Below, piece after piece: positions 52,068-60,604 of a stretch of 64,000 bases of DNA. The notes below the pieces were generated by a model. The model had not been told where the DNA came from. It saw nothing but the letters and a program-made list of their open reading frames with translations, and did not search any database. Both the position numbers and the translations under genes were made by a program. Each line of letters begins with the position of its first letter. Within the stretch, counting starts at the first letter, position 1. Origin of the DNA: Bradyrhizobium zhengyangense (GTDB lineage: Bacteria > Pseudomonadota > Alphaproteobacteria > Rhizobiales > Xanthobacteraceae); assembly GCF_022012435.1 (NCBI RefSeq), contig NZ_JAKLUA010000001.1, forward strand, positions 1,178,001-1,242,000. The letters run 5' to 3'.

Positions 52068-52694
52068 CTAATCGTCCGATGCCGGCCCGCACCAGCCGGG
52101 CAGGTAGATTGCGTCCTTGCTCTTGGCCGCGGCCAGCGCCTTCTCGAGTGCCTTGTCGAAATTGACGTCCACGGCCTTGCGCGTCAGCTTGCGGCGCAGG
52201 AAGTCGGCCCACAGAAATTCGGAGAACGGCGTGGTGTCCTTGGCGAAGCCACCCATGCGGCGGAGCTCGCCGGCGAGGCTGCGGAACGGATCGTCCTTGA
52301 GGTCGGCGACCGATTTCGGCAGATCTCGGAACGAGCGACGCTCGCCCTTGGAGTCGTAGGGATAGACCCAGCGCTTGTTGTCCATCACGCCCCAGAACGC
52401 CTCTTTCTCGACCATGCGAAGGTCGCCTACCACCGTCACCCGCACCTGTTTGATGCCCTCGTCGTGCAGCGCGCGGCCGAGATGGTGATGGTCGATCACG
52501 TAGTAGCGCCCGTCAGGTCCGGCGACGACGGGGATCATGTGGGTGCCGAGCAGGTCGGCCTGCTTCTTCTTGCCGTGCTCGCGCCAGCGCTTGCGCTTCT
52601 CCTTGACCTCGCGCATGCCGACCGTCATCTGCGTCGGCCGAAGCGACAGGATCGGTACCGGGTGCACTCTCGGCTCGCGCGCATTGGTCGTCAT
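52068..52694 (-). CDS. ParB-like nuclease family protein (ParBc_2)
   Basis: A 208-residue protein of the putative ParB-like nuclease family PF08857. The early part LSLRPTQMTVGMREVKEK and the central VIDHHHLGRALHDEG are characteristic, the latter corresponding to the DHHH motif of the family. It is unrelated in context to chromosome partitioning. Such proteins occur as single genes in many proteobacteria; activity unknown. Confidence 0.85.
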   Translation of the reverse strand: MTTNAREPRVHPVPILSLRPTQMTVGMREVKEKRKRWREHGKKKQADLLGTHMIPVVAGPDGRYYVIDHHHLGRALHDEGIKQVRVTVVGDLRMVEKEAFWGVMDNKRWVYPYDSKGERRSFRDLPKSVADLKDDPFRSLAGELRRMGGFAKDTTPFSEFLWADFLRRKLTRKAVDVNFDKALEKALAAAKSKDAIYLPGWCGPASDD

Positions 52695-52983
52695 GATCGA
52701 GGGCCTCGTCTGGTTGCAGGCTGTCGTCCGGGTTCCCGATTATGCCATGGGTCTTGCGACGGCAACATGCGTTCGAGGCGACAAGCGCGATCTGACCCGC
52801 AGTGTTGCGGCGCAACCCCAGAGGTCCCCTGATGCCGGGATGACAACCGGGCCCGTGATGGAGCGCTTCTGTCCCGGACGATCATGCGAAAGCGCAATAC
52901 ACGTGCGCGTTGAGAAGATTTTCTGCACCCCCGATGTCGCCTATGCTATCTAAAAATCGCTGCTTCGGAGTAATCCCCGCCCC

Positions 52984-53328
52984 ATGAAATCCCAGCGGCC
53001 CATAACCTCGGACGACGAGCACCGGGTGCTCCAGTTCAGGCCGCGCACGACGCCCTCTCCGGCGATTCATCGGGGCAGCGGTGTCGTCCAGAAGCTGCAT
53101 GCAGCGACGCCCGAGCCGCTCGACCTGTCGCGCTACGAGCAGCCCCGCGCCGAGCCCGACGATTTCCGGCATCGCATGCTCGCCAATATCGCCGCGCTTG
53201 CCTTCACCATCGCCTTGACTGCGATCGGGATCTGGCTTGCGGTCAGCATCGCCGATTTGCGCCGCACCCAGGATTGCGTCCTGATGGGCCGACGCGACTG
53301 CGTCAAGATCACGACGCCACACATCTAG
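52984..53328 (+). CDS. Hypothetical single-span membrane protein
   Basis: A 114-residue protein with a polar N-terminal 65 residues, one membrane helix (about LANIAALAFTIALTAIGIWL, residues 66-86), and a short tail ending RRDCVKITTPHI that holds two cysteines (CVLMGRRDC). With a cytoplasmic N terminus the cysteines would face the periplasm. No family recognised. It is followed by the lipid A cluster. Confidence 0.7.
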   Translation: MKSQRPITSDDEHRVLQFRPRTTPSPAIHRGSGVVQKLHAATPEPLDLSRYEQPRAEPDDFRHRMLANIAALAFTIALTAIGIWLAVSIADLRRTQDCVLMGRRDCVKITTPHI

Positions 53329-53586
53329 GCCCGGCCTGTCCAGGCAGGGCCTGGCGCCCGTAGCCTGCCCGCGGCGGGTTATCCCCGGCTGGGGCCTTGC
53401 TGACAGGCATCCCCAGGCCTGTCCACGGCCCTGTCCGGCTCCATTGAACTCAGGGCGGCGCTCCGATATACGGGCTCTCGACCCATCCAGAGGGGGGTTT
53501 GAGGGCGTCATCAGGGGCGCGATGCCCACCCACCGTGCCACTCTGGGAAATCTGAAAAATACCCGCAATATATCAAAGGCTTAGTG

Positions 53587-53874
53587 ATGTCTTCCACATT
53601 CGATCAGGTCGCTACGATCATCGCTGAAACCTGCGACATCCCGCGCGACACGATCACGCCGGATAGCCATGCCATCGATGACCTCGGCATCGACAGCCTC
53701 GATTTCCTGGACATCGCGTTCGCGATCGACAAGCAGTTCGGCATCAAGCTACCGCTGGAAAAGTGGACCCAGGAAGTCAACGACGGCAAGGCGACCACCG
53801 AGCAGTATTTCGTGCTGAAGAACCTGTGCGCGCGCATCGACGAGCTGGTTGCCGCCAAGGGCGCGAGCGCCTAA
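53587..53874 (+). CDS. acpXL: Acyl carrier protein AcpXL
   Basis: A 95-residue acyl carrier protein, longer than housekeeping AcpP. The phosphopantetheine serine lies in [13 protein letters not shown], and the C-terminal extension with [13 protein letters not shown] is typical of AcpXL, which carries the very long hydroxylated fatty acid (C26-C28) for lipid A. An ATG at 53587 follows a GTG at 53584. It heads a row of five genes in the same order as the rhizobial cluster. The 258 bases upstream hold the promoter but no clear repeat. Confidence 0.94.
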   Translation: MSSTFDQVATIIAETCDIPRDTITPDSHAIDDLGIDSLDFLDIAFAIDKQFGIKLPLEKWTQEVNDGKATTEQYFVLKNLCARIDELVAAKGASA

Positions 53875-53884
53875 TCGGGCGGCC

Positions 53885-54355
53885 ATGCAACTCGAATACT
53901 TCCACATGATCGATCGCATCGTCGACCTCAAGGTCGACGAGAAGACGATCGTCGTCGAGGCCCAGGTCCCCAAGGAGAGCACCATCTTCGAGGGGCACTT
54001 CCCGGGCTATCCCCTGATGCCCGGCGTGCTGCTGATCGAATCGATGGCGCAGGCCTCGGGCTTTCTCCTGCTTGGCGTTCTGAAGTTCGAGCGCATGCCG
54101 ATTCTCGCCGCCGTGAAGGAAGCCAAGGTGCGCGGCTCGGTGTTTCCAGGCGACCTCATGACGCTCGAAGCAAGCGTCGCTCATGAGGGCTCGGGCTATG
54201 CGATGACCGAGGCGAAGATCCGGGTTGGCGGCAAGCTGCGTGCGAATTCGACGCTCACCTTCACGCTGATTCCGTTCCCCAATTCGGATATGCGCGGATA
54301 CATGGACGCTGTCGCAGCCCGCGTCGGCTTTCCGCAACAGGCCGTTTCGCCATGA
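53885..54355 (+). CDS. fabZXL: 3-hydroxyacyl-ACP dehydratase FabZXL
   Basis: A 156-residue hot-dog-fold dehydratase. The catalytic motif is GHFPGYPLMPGVLLIESMAQ, with the active histidine and glutamate. It removes water from the 3-hydroxyacyl-AcpXL intermediate during chain elongation. The start at 53885 is ten bases after the acpXL stop; its stop overlaps the fabF2XL start (ATGA). Confidence 0.93.
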   Translation: MQLEYFHMIDRIVDLKVDEKTIVVEAQVPKESTIFEGHFPGYPLMPGVLLIESMAQASGFLLLGVLKFERMPILAAVKEAKVRGSVFPGDLMTLEASVAHEGSGYAMTEAKIRVGGKLRANSTLTFTLIPFPNSDMRGYMDAVAARVGFPQQAVSP

Positions 54356-55557
54356 CTGACACCGCCTCGAAGCCGGGCCAGACCGAAGTCTGGATCACCG
54401 GCATTGGTCTTGCCACCTCGCTCGGCGAAGGGCTCGACGCCAACTGGGCTGCGCTCCAGGAAAAGCGCATCAATGTCGACGAGAAGGGCTTTGCGCCCTT
54501 CATCGTGCACCCGTTGCTGCCTGTAAGCTTCGACAGCCAGATCCCGAAGAAGGGCGACCAGCGCCAGATGGAAGCCTGGCAGCGCATTGGCGTCTATGCG
54601 GCGGGCCTCGCGCTCGACTCGGCCGGCATCAAGGGCAACAAGGACATCCTGTCGAAGATCGACATGGTGGTGGCCGCCGGCGGCGGCGAGCGCGATCTCA
54701 ACGTCGACACCGGCGTGCTGAACGCCGAAGCCAAGGGCGCCAATGCGCCGGGCTTCCTCAACGAGCGGCTGATGAGCGATCTCCGGCCGACGCTGTTTCT
54801 GGCCCAGCTCTCCAATCTGCTCGCCGGCAACATCGCCATCGTCAACGGTCTCGGCGGCACCTCGCGCACCTTCATGGGCGAAGAGGTAGCGGGCGCCGAT
54901 GCGCTGCGCATCGCGCTGTCGCGCATCGCCTCGGGCGAGAGCGACATTGCGCTGGTCGGCGGCTCGCATAATGGCGAGCGCAAGGACCTGCTGGTCCTCT
55001 ACGAATTCGGCGACTTCAACCTGAAGGACAAGTTCGCTCCCGTGTGGGCGCGCAAGGACCACGCCGGCTTCGCGCTCGGCTCGGCCGGTGCCTTCCTGGT
55101 CCTGGAGTCGAAAGCGCATGCAGAAGCGCGCGGCGCCAGGCCGTACGCGAAGCTTTCGAGCGTCGTGACCGATCTGGCCCGGCGCAAGCAGTCCGGCGAC
55201 ATGGAAGCGACGCTGGAGAAGCTCTGGGACAAGCTGCCCAAGCGCGACGGCAAGGGCGCGATCATCTCGGGCGCATCGGGCGCAGAGCCGGCGACTTCAG
55301 AGGAGCGCGACTTCCTGAAGAAGCACGCCGACTTCCCGGTGCGCGCGACCGGTACGATGTTCGGGCACACCATGGAAACGCAGTTCCCGCTCGGGATTGC
55401 GCTCGCGGCGCTCTCGATCTCGCGTGGCGCGCTGTTCCCGCCGAACGATTCGACCGGGACCGAGATTGAAATGCAGGGGGCGCCCACCCAGATTGTCGTG
55501 GTGGGAGCCGGACACTGGCGCGGCGAAGGCATGGCGCTGGTCGAGGCAATTGACTAG
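54352..55557 (+). CDS. fabF2XL: Ketosynthase-like FabF2XL (chain-length-factor type)
   Basis: A 401-residue thiolase-fold protein. The position of the active cysteine is taken by GLGGTSRTF (near S171), and the first catalytic histidine motif (HGTxT) is absent, replaced by GASGAEPAT. Only the later GHTMETQFP motif remains. It therefore cannot condense on its own and probably pairs with FabF1XL, as chain-length factors pair with ketosynthases in type II polyketide systems. It overlaps fabZXL by four bases. Confidence 0.92.
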   Translation: MTDTASKPGQTEVWITGIGLATSLGEGLDANWAALQEKRINVDEKGFAPFIVHPLLPVSFDSQIPKKGDQRQMEAWQRIGVYAAGLALDSAGIKGNKDILSKIDMVVAAGGGERDLNVDTGVLNAEAKGANAPGFLNERLMSDLRPTLFLAQLSNLLAGNIAIVNGLGGTSRTFMGEEVAGADALRIALSRIASGESDIALVGGSHNGERKDLLVLYEFGDFNLKDKFAPVWARKDHAGFALGSAGAFLVLESKAHAEARGARPYAKLSSVVTDLARRKQSGDMEATLEKLWDKLPKRDGKGAIISGASGAEPATSEERDFLKKHADFPVRATGTMFGHTMETQFPLGIALAALSISRGALFPPNDSTGTEIEMQGAPTQIVVVGAGHWRGEGMALVEAID

Positions 55558-55575
55558 CTCTGGCGGGGGATCGAC

Positions 55576-56853
55576 ATGACTGCACCACGCGACAAACTCG
55601 GGCGTCCCGTCGTCGTCGTCACCGGCATGGGCATCATGACCTCGCTCGGCGCCGGCAAGGCAGACAATTGGGCCAAGCTCGTCGCCGGCGAATCCGGCAT
55701 CCGCACCATCACGCGCTTTCCGGTCGATGGCCTGAAGACCACGATGGCCGGCACCGTCGATTTCGTCAGCGTCGATCCGTTCTCCTCGACCGGTCTTTCC
55801 GAGCGGATGGCTGAGCTTGTGACAGAAGAAGCGCTCGAGCAGGCCGGCATCGGCAACAAGGCTGATTTCCCGGGTCCCCTCTTCCTCGCGGTTGCGCCGG
55901 TCGAAGTCGAATGGCCGCAGCGCCGCGAGCTCGGCCGCGCCGTCGGCGCGCCCGACTTCACCTATGACGATTTGCTGCGCATCTCCGGCGGCGGCAAGTA
56001 CAGCGCCTATCATCACCGCTTCATGTTCGGCTCGGTCGCAGCTCACCTCGCCGAGACCTTCGGCACCAAGGGCTCGCCGATCTCGCTGTCGACGGCCTGC
56101 GCATCCGGCGCGACCTCGATCCAGCTCGGCGTCGAGGCGATCCGCCGCGGCGAGACGAATGCGACGCTGTGCGTCGCCACCGACGGCACCGTGAATCCGG
56201 AAGCCTTGGTGCGCTTCTCGCTGCTCTCGGCGCTGTCGACCCAGAACGATCCGCCGCAGGCGGCCTCCCGCCCCTTCTCCAAGAACCGCGACGGTTTTGT
56301 CATGGCCGAAGGCGCCGGCGCCCTGGTGCTCGAAAGCTATGAGGCGGCCACGGCGCGCGGCGCCAAGATTCTCGGCGTGATCGCCGGCTGCGGCGAGCTC
56401 ACCGACTCCTTCCATCGCACCCGCTCCTCGCCCGACGGCAAGCCGATCATCGGCTGCATGAACAAGACGCTGGCTGATGCCGGCATGACGCCTGACCAGA
56501 TCGACCACATCAACGCGCACGGCACCGCGACGCCCGAGAACGACAAGATGGAGTTCAACACGACCTCGGCCGTGTTCGGCGATCTCGCGCAGAAGATTCC
56601 GGTCACCTCCAACAAGTCGATGGTCGGCCACACCATCTCGGCCGCCGGTGCGGTCGAGGCGATCTTCTCGCTGCTGACGCTCGAGCATCAGCGCATTCCG
56701 CCGACCATCAACTACGAGACGCCGGATCCCACGATCCTGTTCAACGTGGTCGGCAACAAGGCGCGCGACGCTCGCGTCACCGCTGTGATGTCGAACTCGT
56801 TCGGCTTCGGCGGCCAGAACGCCTCGCTGATCCTGACCCGCGAACCGGCCTGA
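55576..56853 (+). CDS. fabF1XL: 3-oxoacyl-ACP synthase FabF1XL
   Basis: A 425-residue ketosynthase with the full Cys-His-His triad: STACASGATS, NAHGTATPEND and MVGHTISAAGAVEAI. It elongates the AcpXL-bound acyl chain with malonyl units. GGCGGGG precedes the ATG. It follows fabF2XL by 18 bases and precedes lpxXL by 11, so the zinc alcohol dehydrogenase (adh2XL) found between them in Rhizobium is absent. Confidence 0.94.
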   Translation: MTAPRDKLGRPVVVVTGMGIMTSLGAGKADNWAKLVAGESGIRTITRFPVDGLKTTMAGTVDFVSVDPFSSTGLSERMAELVTEEALEQAGIGNKADFPGPLFLAVAPVEVEWPQRRELGRAVGAPDFTYDDLLRISGGGKYSAYHHRFMFGSVAAHLAETFGTKGSPISLSTACASGATSIQLGVEAIRRGETNATLCVATDGTVNPEALVRFSLLSALSTQNDPPQAASRPFSKNRDGFVMAEGAGALVLESYEAATARGAKILGVIAGCGELTDSFHRTRSSPDGKPIIGCMNKTLADAGMTPDQIDHINAHGTATPENDKMEFNTTSAVFGDLAQKIPVTSNKSMVGHTISAAGAVEAIFSLLTLEHQRIPPTINYETPDPTILFNVVGNKARDARVTAVMSNSFGFGGQNASLILTREPA

Positions 56854-56864
56854 CCGGACGCAGC

Positions 56865-57797
56865 ATGGCGCTGATTTCTATCAGCACGAAGATTCGCGCG
56901 CGGAATGCAGCCAAATCGATCGCCGGAGGCCTGATCGGCGCCGCCACGGTCGGCATGCTGCGCACCACGCGCTATTTCGACCCGGTCAAGACCTCGGACT
57001 TTTTCGCACGCGTCACCAAGCTGATCGGGCCGCGCCTGCGCGAGCATCGCATCGGCCGCGCCAACCTCACCGCGGCCTTTCCGGAAAAATCGCCGGAAGA
57101 GATCGAACAGATCCTGATGGGCGTGTGGGACAATCTCGGCCGCGTCGGCGCCGAGTTCGCCCATATCGACCATGTCTGGGATTACGATCGCGAGCATCCG
57201 GAACGCAGCCGGATCGAGCTGCCCAAGCGCACCATCGAGATCTACGACCGGATCAGGGACGACGGCAAGCCGGCGCTGATCTTCGCCGCGCACCTTGCCA
57301 ATTGGGAATTGCCCGCGCTCGCCGCGCCCGCACATGGGCTCGATGCGGCGATCCTCTATCGCCGGCCGAACATCGCCTCCGCCGACCGCATCATCCAGGA
57401 GATGCGCCAGGTCAACATGGGCACGCTGATTCCCGCGGGCCGCGACGCACCCTTGCGGCTCGGACAGGCGCTCAGGGACGGCAAGCACGTCGCCATGCTG
57501 ATCGACCAGTATCTGACGGGCGGCGTCGAAGTCACCTTCTTCGGCCGCAAGACCCGCGCCAACCCGACGCTGGCGCGCCTGCTCCGCCAGGTCGAGTGCC
57601 CCATCCACGGCGTGCGCGTCATCCGCCTGCCCGGCTTTCGCTTCCGCACCGAGCTGACGGAAGAGATCCCGCCGGTGCGCGACGCCGAGGGCAAGATCGA
57701 CATCCAGGGCACGACGCAGGCGATCACCAACGTCGTGGAAGGCTGGGTGCGCGAGCATCCCGAGCAGTGGCTCTGGCTGCATCGCAGGTGGCGGTAG
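56865..57797 (+). CDS. lpxXL: Lipid A very-long-chain acyltransferase LpxXL
   Basis: A 310-residue membrane-associated acyltransferase of the LpxL/HtrB family. A hydrophobic N-terminal stretch at about residues 19-32 anchors it. The catalytic HX4E motif is AAHLANWELP, and LRQVECPIHGVRVIRLPGF follows. It transfers the C26-C28 hydroxy fatty acid from AcpXL to lipid A, which gives the outer membrane of rhizobia its stability. It ends the five-gene operon. Confidence 0.92.
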   Translation: MALISISTKIRARNAAKSIAGGLIGAATVGMLRTTRYFDPVKTSDFFARVTKLIGPRLREHRIGRANLTAAFPEKSPEEIEQILMGVWDNLGRVGAEFAHIDHVWDYDREHPERSRIELPKRTIEIYDRIRDDGKPALIFAAHLANWELPALAAPAHGLDAAILYRRPNIASADRIIQEMRQVNMGTLIPAGRDAPLRLGQALRDGKHVAMLIDQYLTGGVEVTFFGRKTRANPTLARLLRQVECPIHGVRVIRLPGFRFRTELTEEIPPVRDAEGKIDIQGTTQAITNVVEGWVREHPEQWLWLHRRWR

Positions 57798-57816
57798 GCG
57801 CTGCCTTTACGCTCCC

Positions 57817-58929
57817 TTACCTTCCCGTCTTCACCTTGGTCCAGAGCCGGTTGATGACGCGCTGGGTGGCCGGATCGCGCGCCGTGATGACGAACAGCTT
57901 TGAGAGCGTCGCCTCATCGGGATAGATGTTCTTGTCGTTGAGGATCTTTGGATCGACCAGCTTTTGGCTAGCGAGATTGCCGTTGGCGTAGGATAGGAAG
58001 TCCGAGTTCTTGGCGGCAACGTCGGGGCGGTAGAGATAGTTGATCAGCTCGTAGGCCTCCTTGACGTTCTTGGCATCCGCTGGGATCGCCAAATTGTCGA
58101 AGAACATCTGCGCGCCTTCTTTCGGGATCGTGTAGCCGATCTCGATGCCGCTCTTGGCTTCGGCTGCACGGGCGCGCGCCTGCATGATGTCGCCGGACCA
58201 GCCGACCACGAAACAGATCTCGCCGGTCGCGAGCGCGCTCAGATATTCGGACGAATGAAACTTGCGTACGGACGGGCGAACCTTGGCGACGACGTCGGCA
58301 GCCTTCTCCAGGTCGGCCTGCTTGGTCGAGTTCGGATCGAGCCCGAGATAGCTCAGCGCCGCCGGAAAGATATCGTCGGCGGAGTCGAGCATGTGCACGC
58401 CACAGTCTTTGAACTTGGCGAGGTTCTCCGGCTTGAACACGATCTCCCAGCTTTCGATCTTGGCATCAGGCCCGAGGATCTGCTTCACCTTGGCGACGTT
58501 GTAGCCGATGCCCGTCGTACCCCACATGTAGTTCGCGGCGAATTCGTTGCCGGGATCGTAGGTCGCGAGATTCTTGGTCACCATCGGCCAGGCATTGTCG
58601 AGGTTCGGCAGCTTCGACTTGTCGAGCTTCTGGAAGATGTTCGCCTTGATCTGGCGCTGCAGGAAATAGGCGGTGGGCACCACGACGTCGTAGCCGGACT
58701 TGCCGGCCATCAGCCGCGTCTCCAGCGTCTCGTTGGCATCGAAGGTGTCGTAGACCACCTTGATGCCTGTCTCCTTGGTGAAGGCCTCAAGGACGTCGGG
58801 CGCCATGTAGTTCGACCAGTTGTAGAAGTTGACGACGCGCTCCTCGGCGCCCGCCCCCTGCGAGAGGAACGTCAGCGCTGCGGCGATCGCGAAACCAAGG
58901 CAAAACCTGGAGCGGCTGACGTTCGTCAT
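57817..58929 (-). CDS. potF: Putrescine/polyamine ABC transporter binding protein (PotF-like)
   Basis: A 370-residue periplasmic binding protein. The signal peptide ends about SQGAGAEE (residue 29). The PotD/PotF start VVNFYNWSNYMAPDVLEAF follows, with TKETGIKVVYDTFDANE. The later CFVVGWSGDIMQARARA belongs to the binding cleft. No potGHI transport genes are in the window. It lies directly downstream of an aminotransferase gene with six bases between them. Confidence 0.93.
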   Translation of the reverse strand: MTNVSRSRFCLGFAIAAALTFLSQGAGAEERVVNFYNWSNYMAPDVLEAFTKETGIKVVYDTFDANETLETRLMAGKSGYDVVVPTAYFLQRQIKANIFQKLDKSKLPNLDNAWPMVTKNLATYDPGNEFAANYMWGTTGIGYNVAKVKQILGPDAKIESWEIVFKPENLAKFKDCGVHMLDSADDIFPAALSYLGLDPNSTKQADLEKAADVVAKVRPSVRKFHSSEYLSALATGEICFVVGWSGDIMQARARAAEAKSGIEIGYTIPKEGAQMFFDNLAIPADAKNVKEAYELINYLYRPDVAAKNSDFLSYANGNLASQKLVDPKILNDKNIYPDEATLSKLFVITARDPATQRVINRLWTKVKTGR

Positions 58930-58935
58930 CTCGGT

Positions 58936-60114
58936 CTACCTCTTGCGTCCGCGTATCGCGTCCGACAGCCGCTCCAGCGCGGTGTCGAGGGTCTGGTCCT
59001 TCTTGGCAAAGCAGAAGCGCACCACCGAGGTCACCGGGTCCTGCTCGTAGAACGCCGAGACCGGGATCGCGGCGACCTTGTAGTCTTTGACGATCCGCCA
59101 GCAGAACTCGGCATCGCTCTCGTTGAGCCCAAGCGGCGACAGGTCGACGGTGAGGAAGTAGGTCCCTTGCGACTTCAACACGGGGAAGCCGAGGCTCTCC
59201 AGCCCCTTGGTCAGGCGGTCTCGGCTCCGCGTCAGGTCTTTCCGCATCGACAGGAAGTAGTCGTCGGGCTTGCCGAGGCCGTAGGCGACGGCGGCCTGCA
59301 AGTTCGGCGCGGTGGTGAAGGTCAGGAACTGGTGCACCTTGGCGGCGACCCGCAGCAGCGGCGGTGCAGCGCAGACGAAGCCGATCTTCCAGCCGGTCAG
59401 CGAGAAGATCTTGCCGGCCGAGCCGACTTTGATGGTGCGCTCGCGCATGCCGGGGATGGTGATCAGCGGGATGTGCTTGTGCTCGTCGAAGGTGACGTGC
59501 TCCCAGACCTCGTCGCAAATCGCGATGACGTCGAACTCCTGGCAGTAGCGCGCCAAGAGCTCGAGGTCCTCGCGCGGATAGACCACCGCGGACGGATTCA
59601 AGGGATTGTTGAACAGTACCGCCTTGGTCTTTGAATTGAAGACGCTTTTCAGCATGTCCTCATTCAGCCGCCAGCCCGGCGGCTCGAGCCTCACCAGCCG
59701 CGGAATGCCGCCGGCCTGGCGGATGATCGGCAGGTAGGAATCATAGACCGGCTGGAAGCAGACCACCTCGTCGCCGGGCTGCACCACCGCCAGGATCGCC
59801 GAGGTCAGCGCCTCGGTGCCGCCAGAGGTGACCATCACCTCGCTCATCGGATCGAGCTTCAGCCCGTGCCAATGGCCGTAATGGGTGGCGATCGCCTGGC
59901 GCAGTTCCGGGATACCCATCATCGACGGGTACTGGTTGTAGCCGTTCAGGGAGGCGTCGGCCGCGGCGCGGCGGATGTCCTCGGGGCCGGGATCATCAGG
60001 AAAACCCTGGCCGAGATTGATGGCATTGTTGTCGCGCGCGGCCTGCGACATCGCCTCGAAGATAGTGACCGGAAGGTCGGCGAAGACCTTGTTCAGCGAA
60101 GAGCTCTTGGTCAT
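58936..60114 (-). CDS. Class I/II aminotransferase
   Basis: A 392-residue pyridoxal-phosphate enzyme. The N-terminal INLGQGFPDDPGP, the SGGTEALTSAIL loop, the NNPLNPSA segment (with N for cofactor binding) and the lysine motif VGSAGKIFSLTGWKIGF are diagnostic of the fold-type I group near kynurenine/methionine aminotransferases. ATG at 60114 is preferred; a GTG five codons upstream overlaps the rhodanese gene. Amino donor and acceptor cannot be told from sequence. Confidence 0.92.
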   Translation of the reverse strand: MTKSSSLNKVFADLPVTIFEAMSQAARDNNAINLGQGFPDDPGPEDIRRAAADASLNGYNQYPSMMGIPELRQAIATHYGHWHGLKLDPMSEVMVTSGGTEALTSAILAVVQPGDEVVCFQPVYDSYLPIIRQAGGIPRLVRLEPPGWRLNEDMLKSVFNSKTKAVLFNNPLNPSAVVYPREDLELLARYCQEFDVIAICDEVWEHVTFDEHKHIPLITIPGMRERTIKVGSAGKIFSLTGWKIGFVCAAPPLLRVAAKVHQFLTFTTAPNLQAAVAYGLGKPDDYFLSMRKDLTRSRDRLTKGLESLGFPVLKSQGTYFLTVDLSPLGLNESDAEFCWRIVKDYKVAAIPVSAFYEQDPVTSVVRFCFAKKDQTLDTALERLSDAIRGRKR

Positions 60115-60121
60115 CGCGACG

Positions 60122-60448
60122 TTAGCCACCGACCTTGCTGGGGAGACCCGCCGCCTTCCAGCCGAGCATGCCGCCGGCCAGATGCTTGTCGTAAGGCAGG
60201 CCTGCAGCCTGGGCGGCGAGTGAGGCGGTCACCGAGCGCTTGCCGGAGCGGCACGCGAACACGACCTCCTTGCCTTGGGGATCGGGGATCGCCTTGGGAT
60301 CGAAGGTCGAGAGCGGCACGACCACGCCGTGAGGGTAGGCCTCGGCCTCGACCTCGTTCGGCTCACGGACGTCGACGAGCAGATAGCGGCCCTCTGCGAC
60401 ACCCTTGGAAACCTCCTCGGGGGTCAGATCCTGTACTTGATTTGCCAC
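60122..60448 (-). CDS. Rhodanese-like domain protein
   Basis: A 108-residue single rhodanese domain. The active loop is VVFACRSGKRSVTA with the catalytic cysteine, and the fold begins LVDVREPNEVEAEAYPHG. A GTG at 60448 has GGAGG five bases upstream; a TTG at 60460 is the alternative. It is likely transcribed with the aminotransferase, which starts eight bases downstream. It could move sulfane sulfur or act in thiol chemistry. Confidence 0.9.
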   Translation of the reverse strand: MANQVQDLTPEEVSKGVAEGRYLLVDVREPNEVEAEAYPHGVVVPLSTFDPKAIPDPQGKEVVFACRSGKRSVTASLAAQAAGLPYDKHLAGGMLGWKAAGLPSKVGG

Positions 60449-60604
60449 ATCATCCTCCAACGTCGCAGGGCTCGCGCCGGGGCGATCCCGGCGGCGGCAA
60501 CCTCGCCTCTCGGCATGCGAAAATCAAGCGCTACAAAGGCTTGAGCTGCCTTGCGCAAGTTAAAGCTAAATCGCAGCGAGTTGAAGCGCGCTTTGAATCC
60601 AGGC

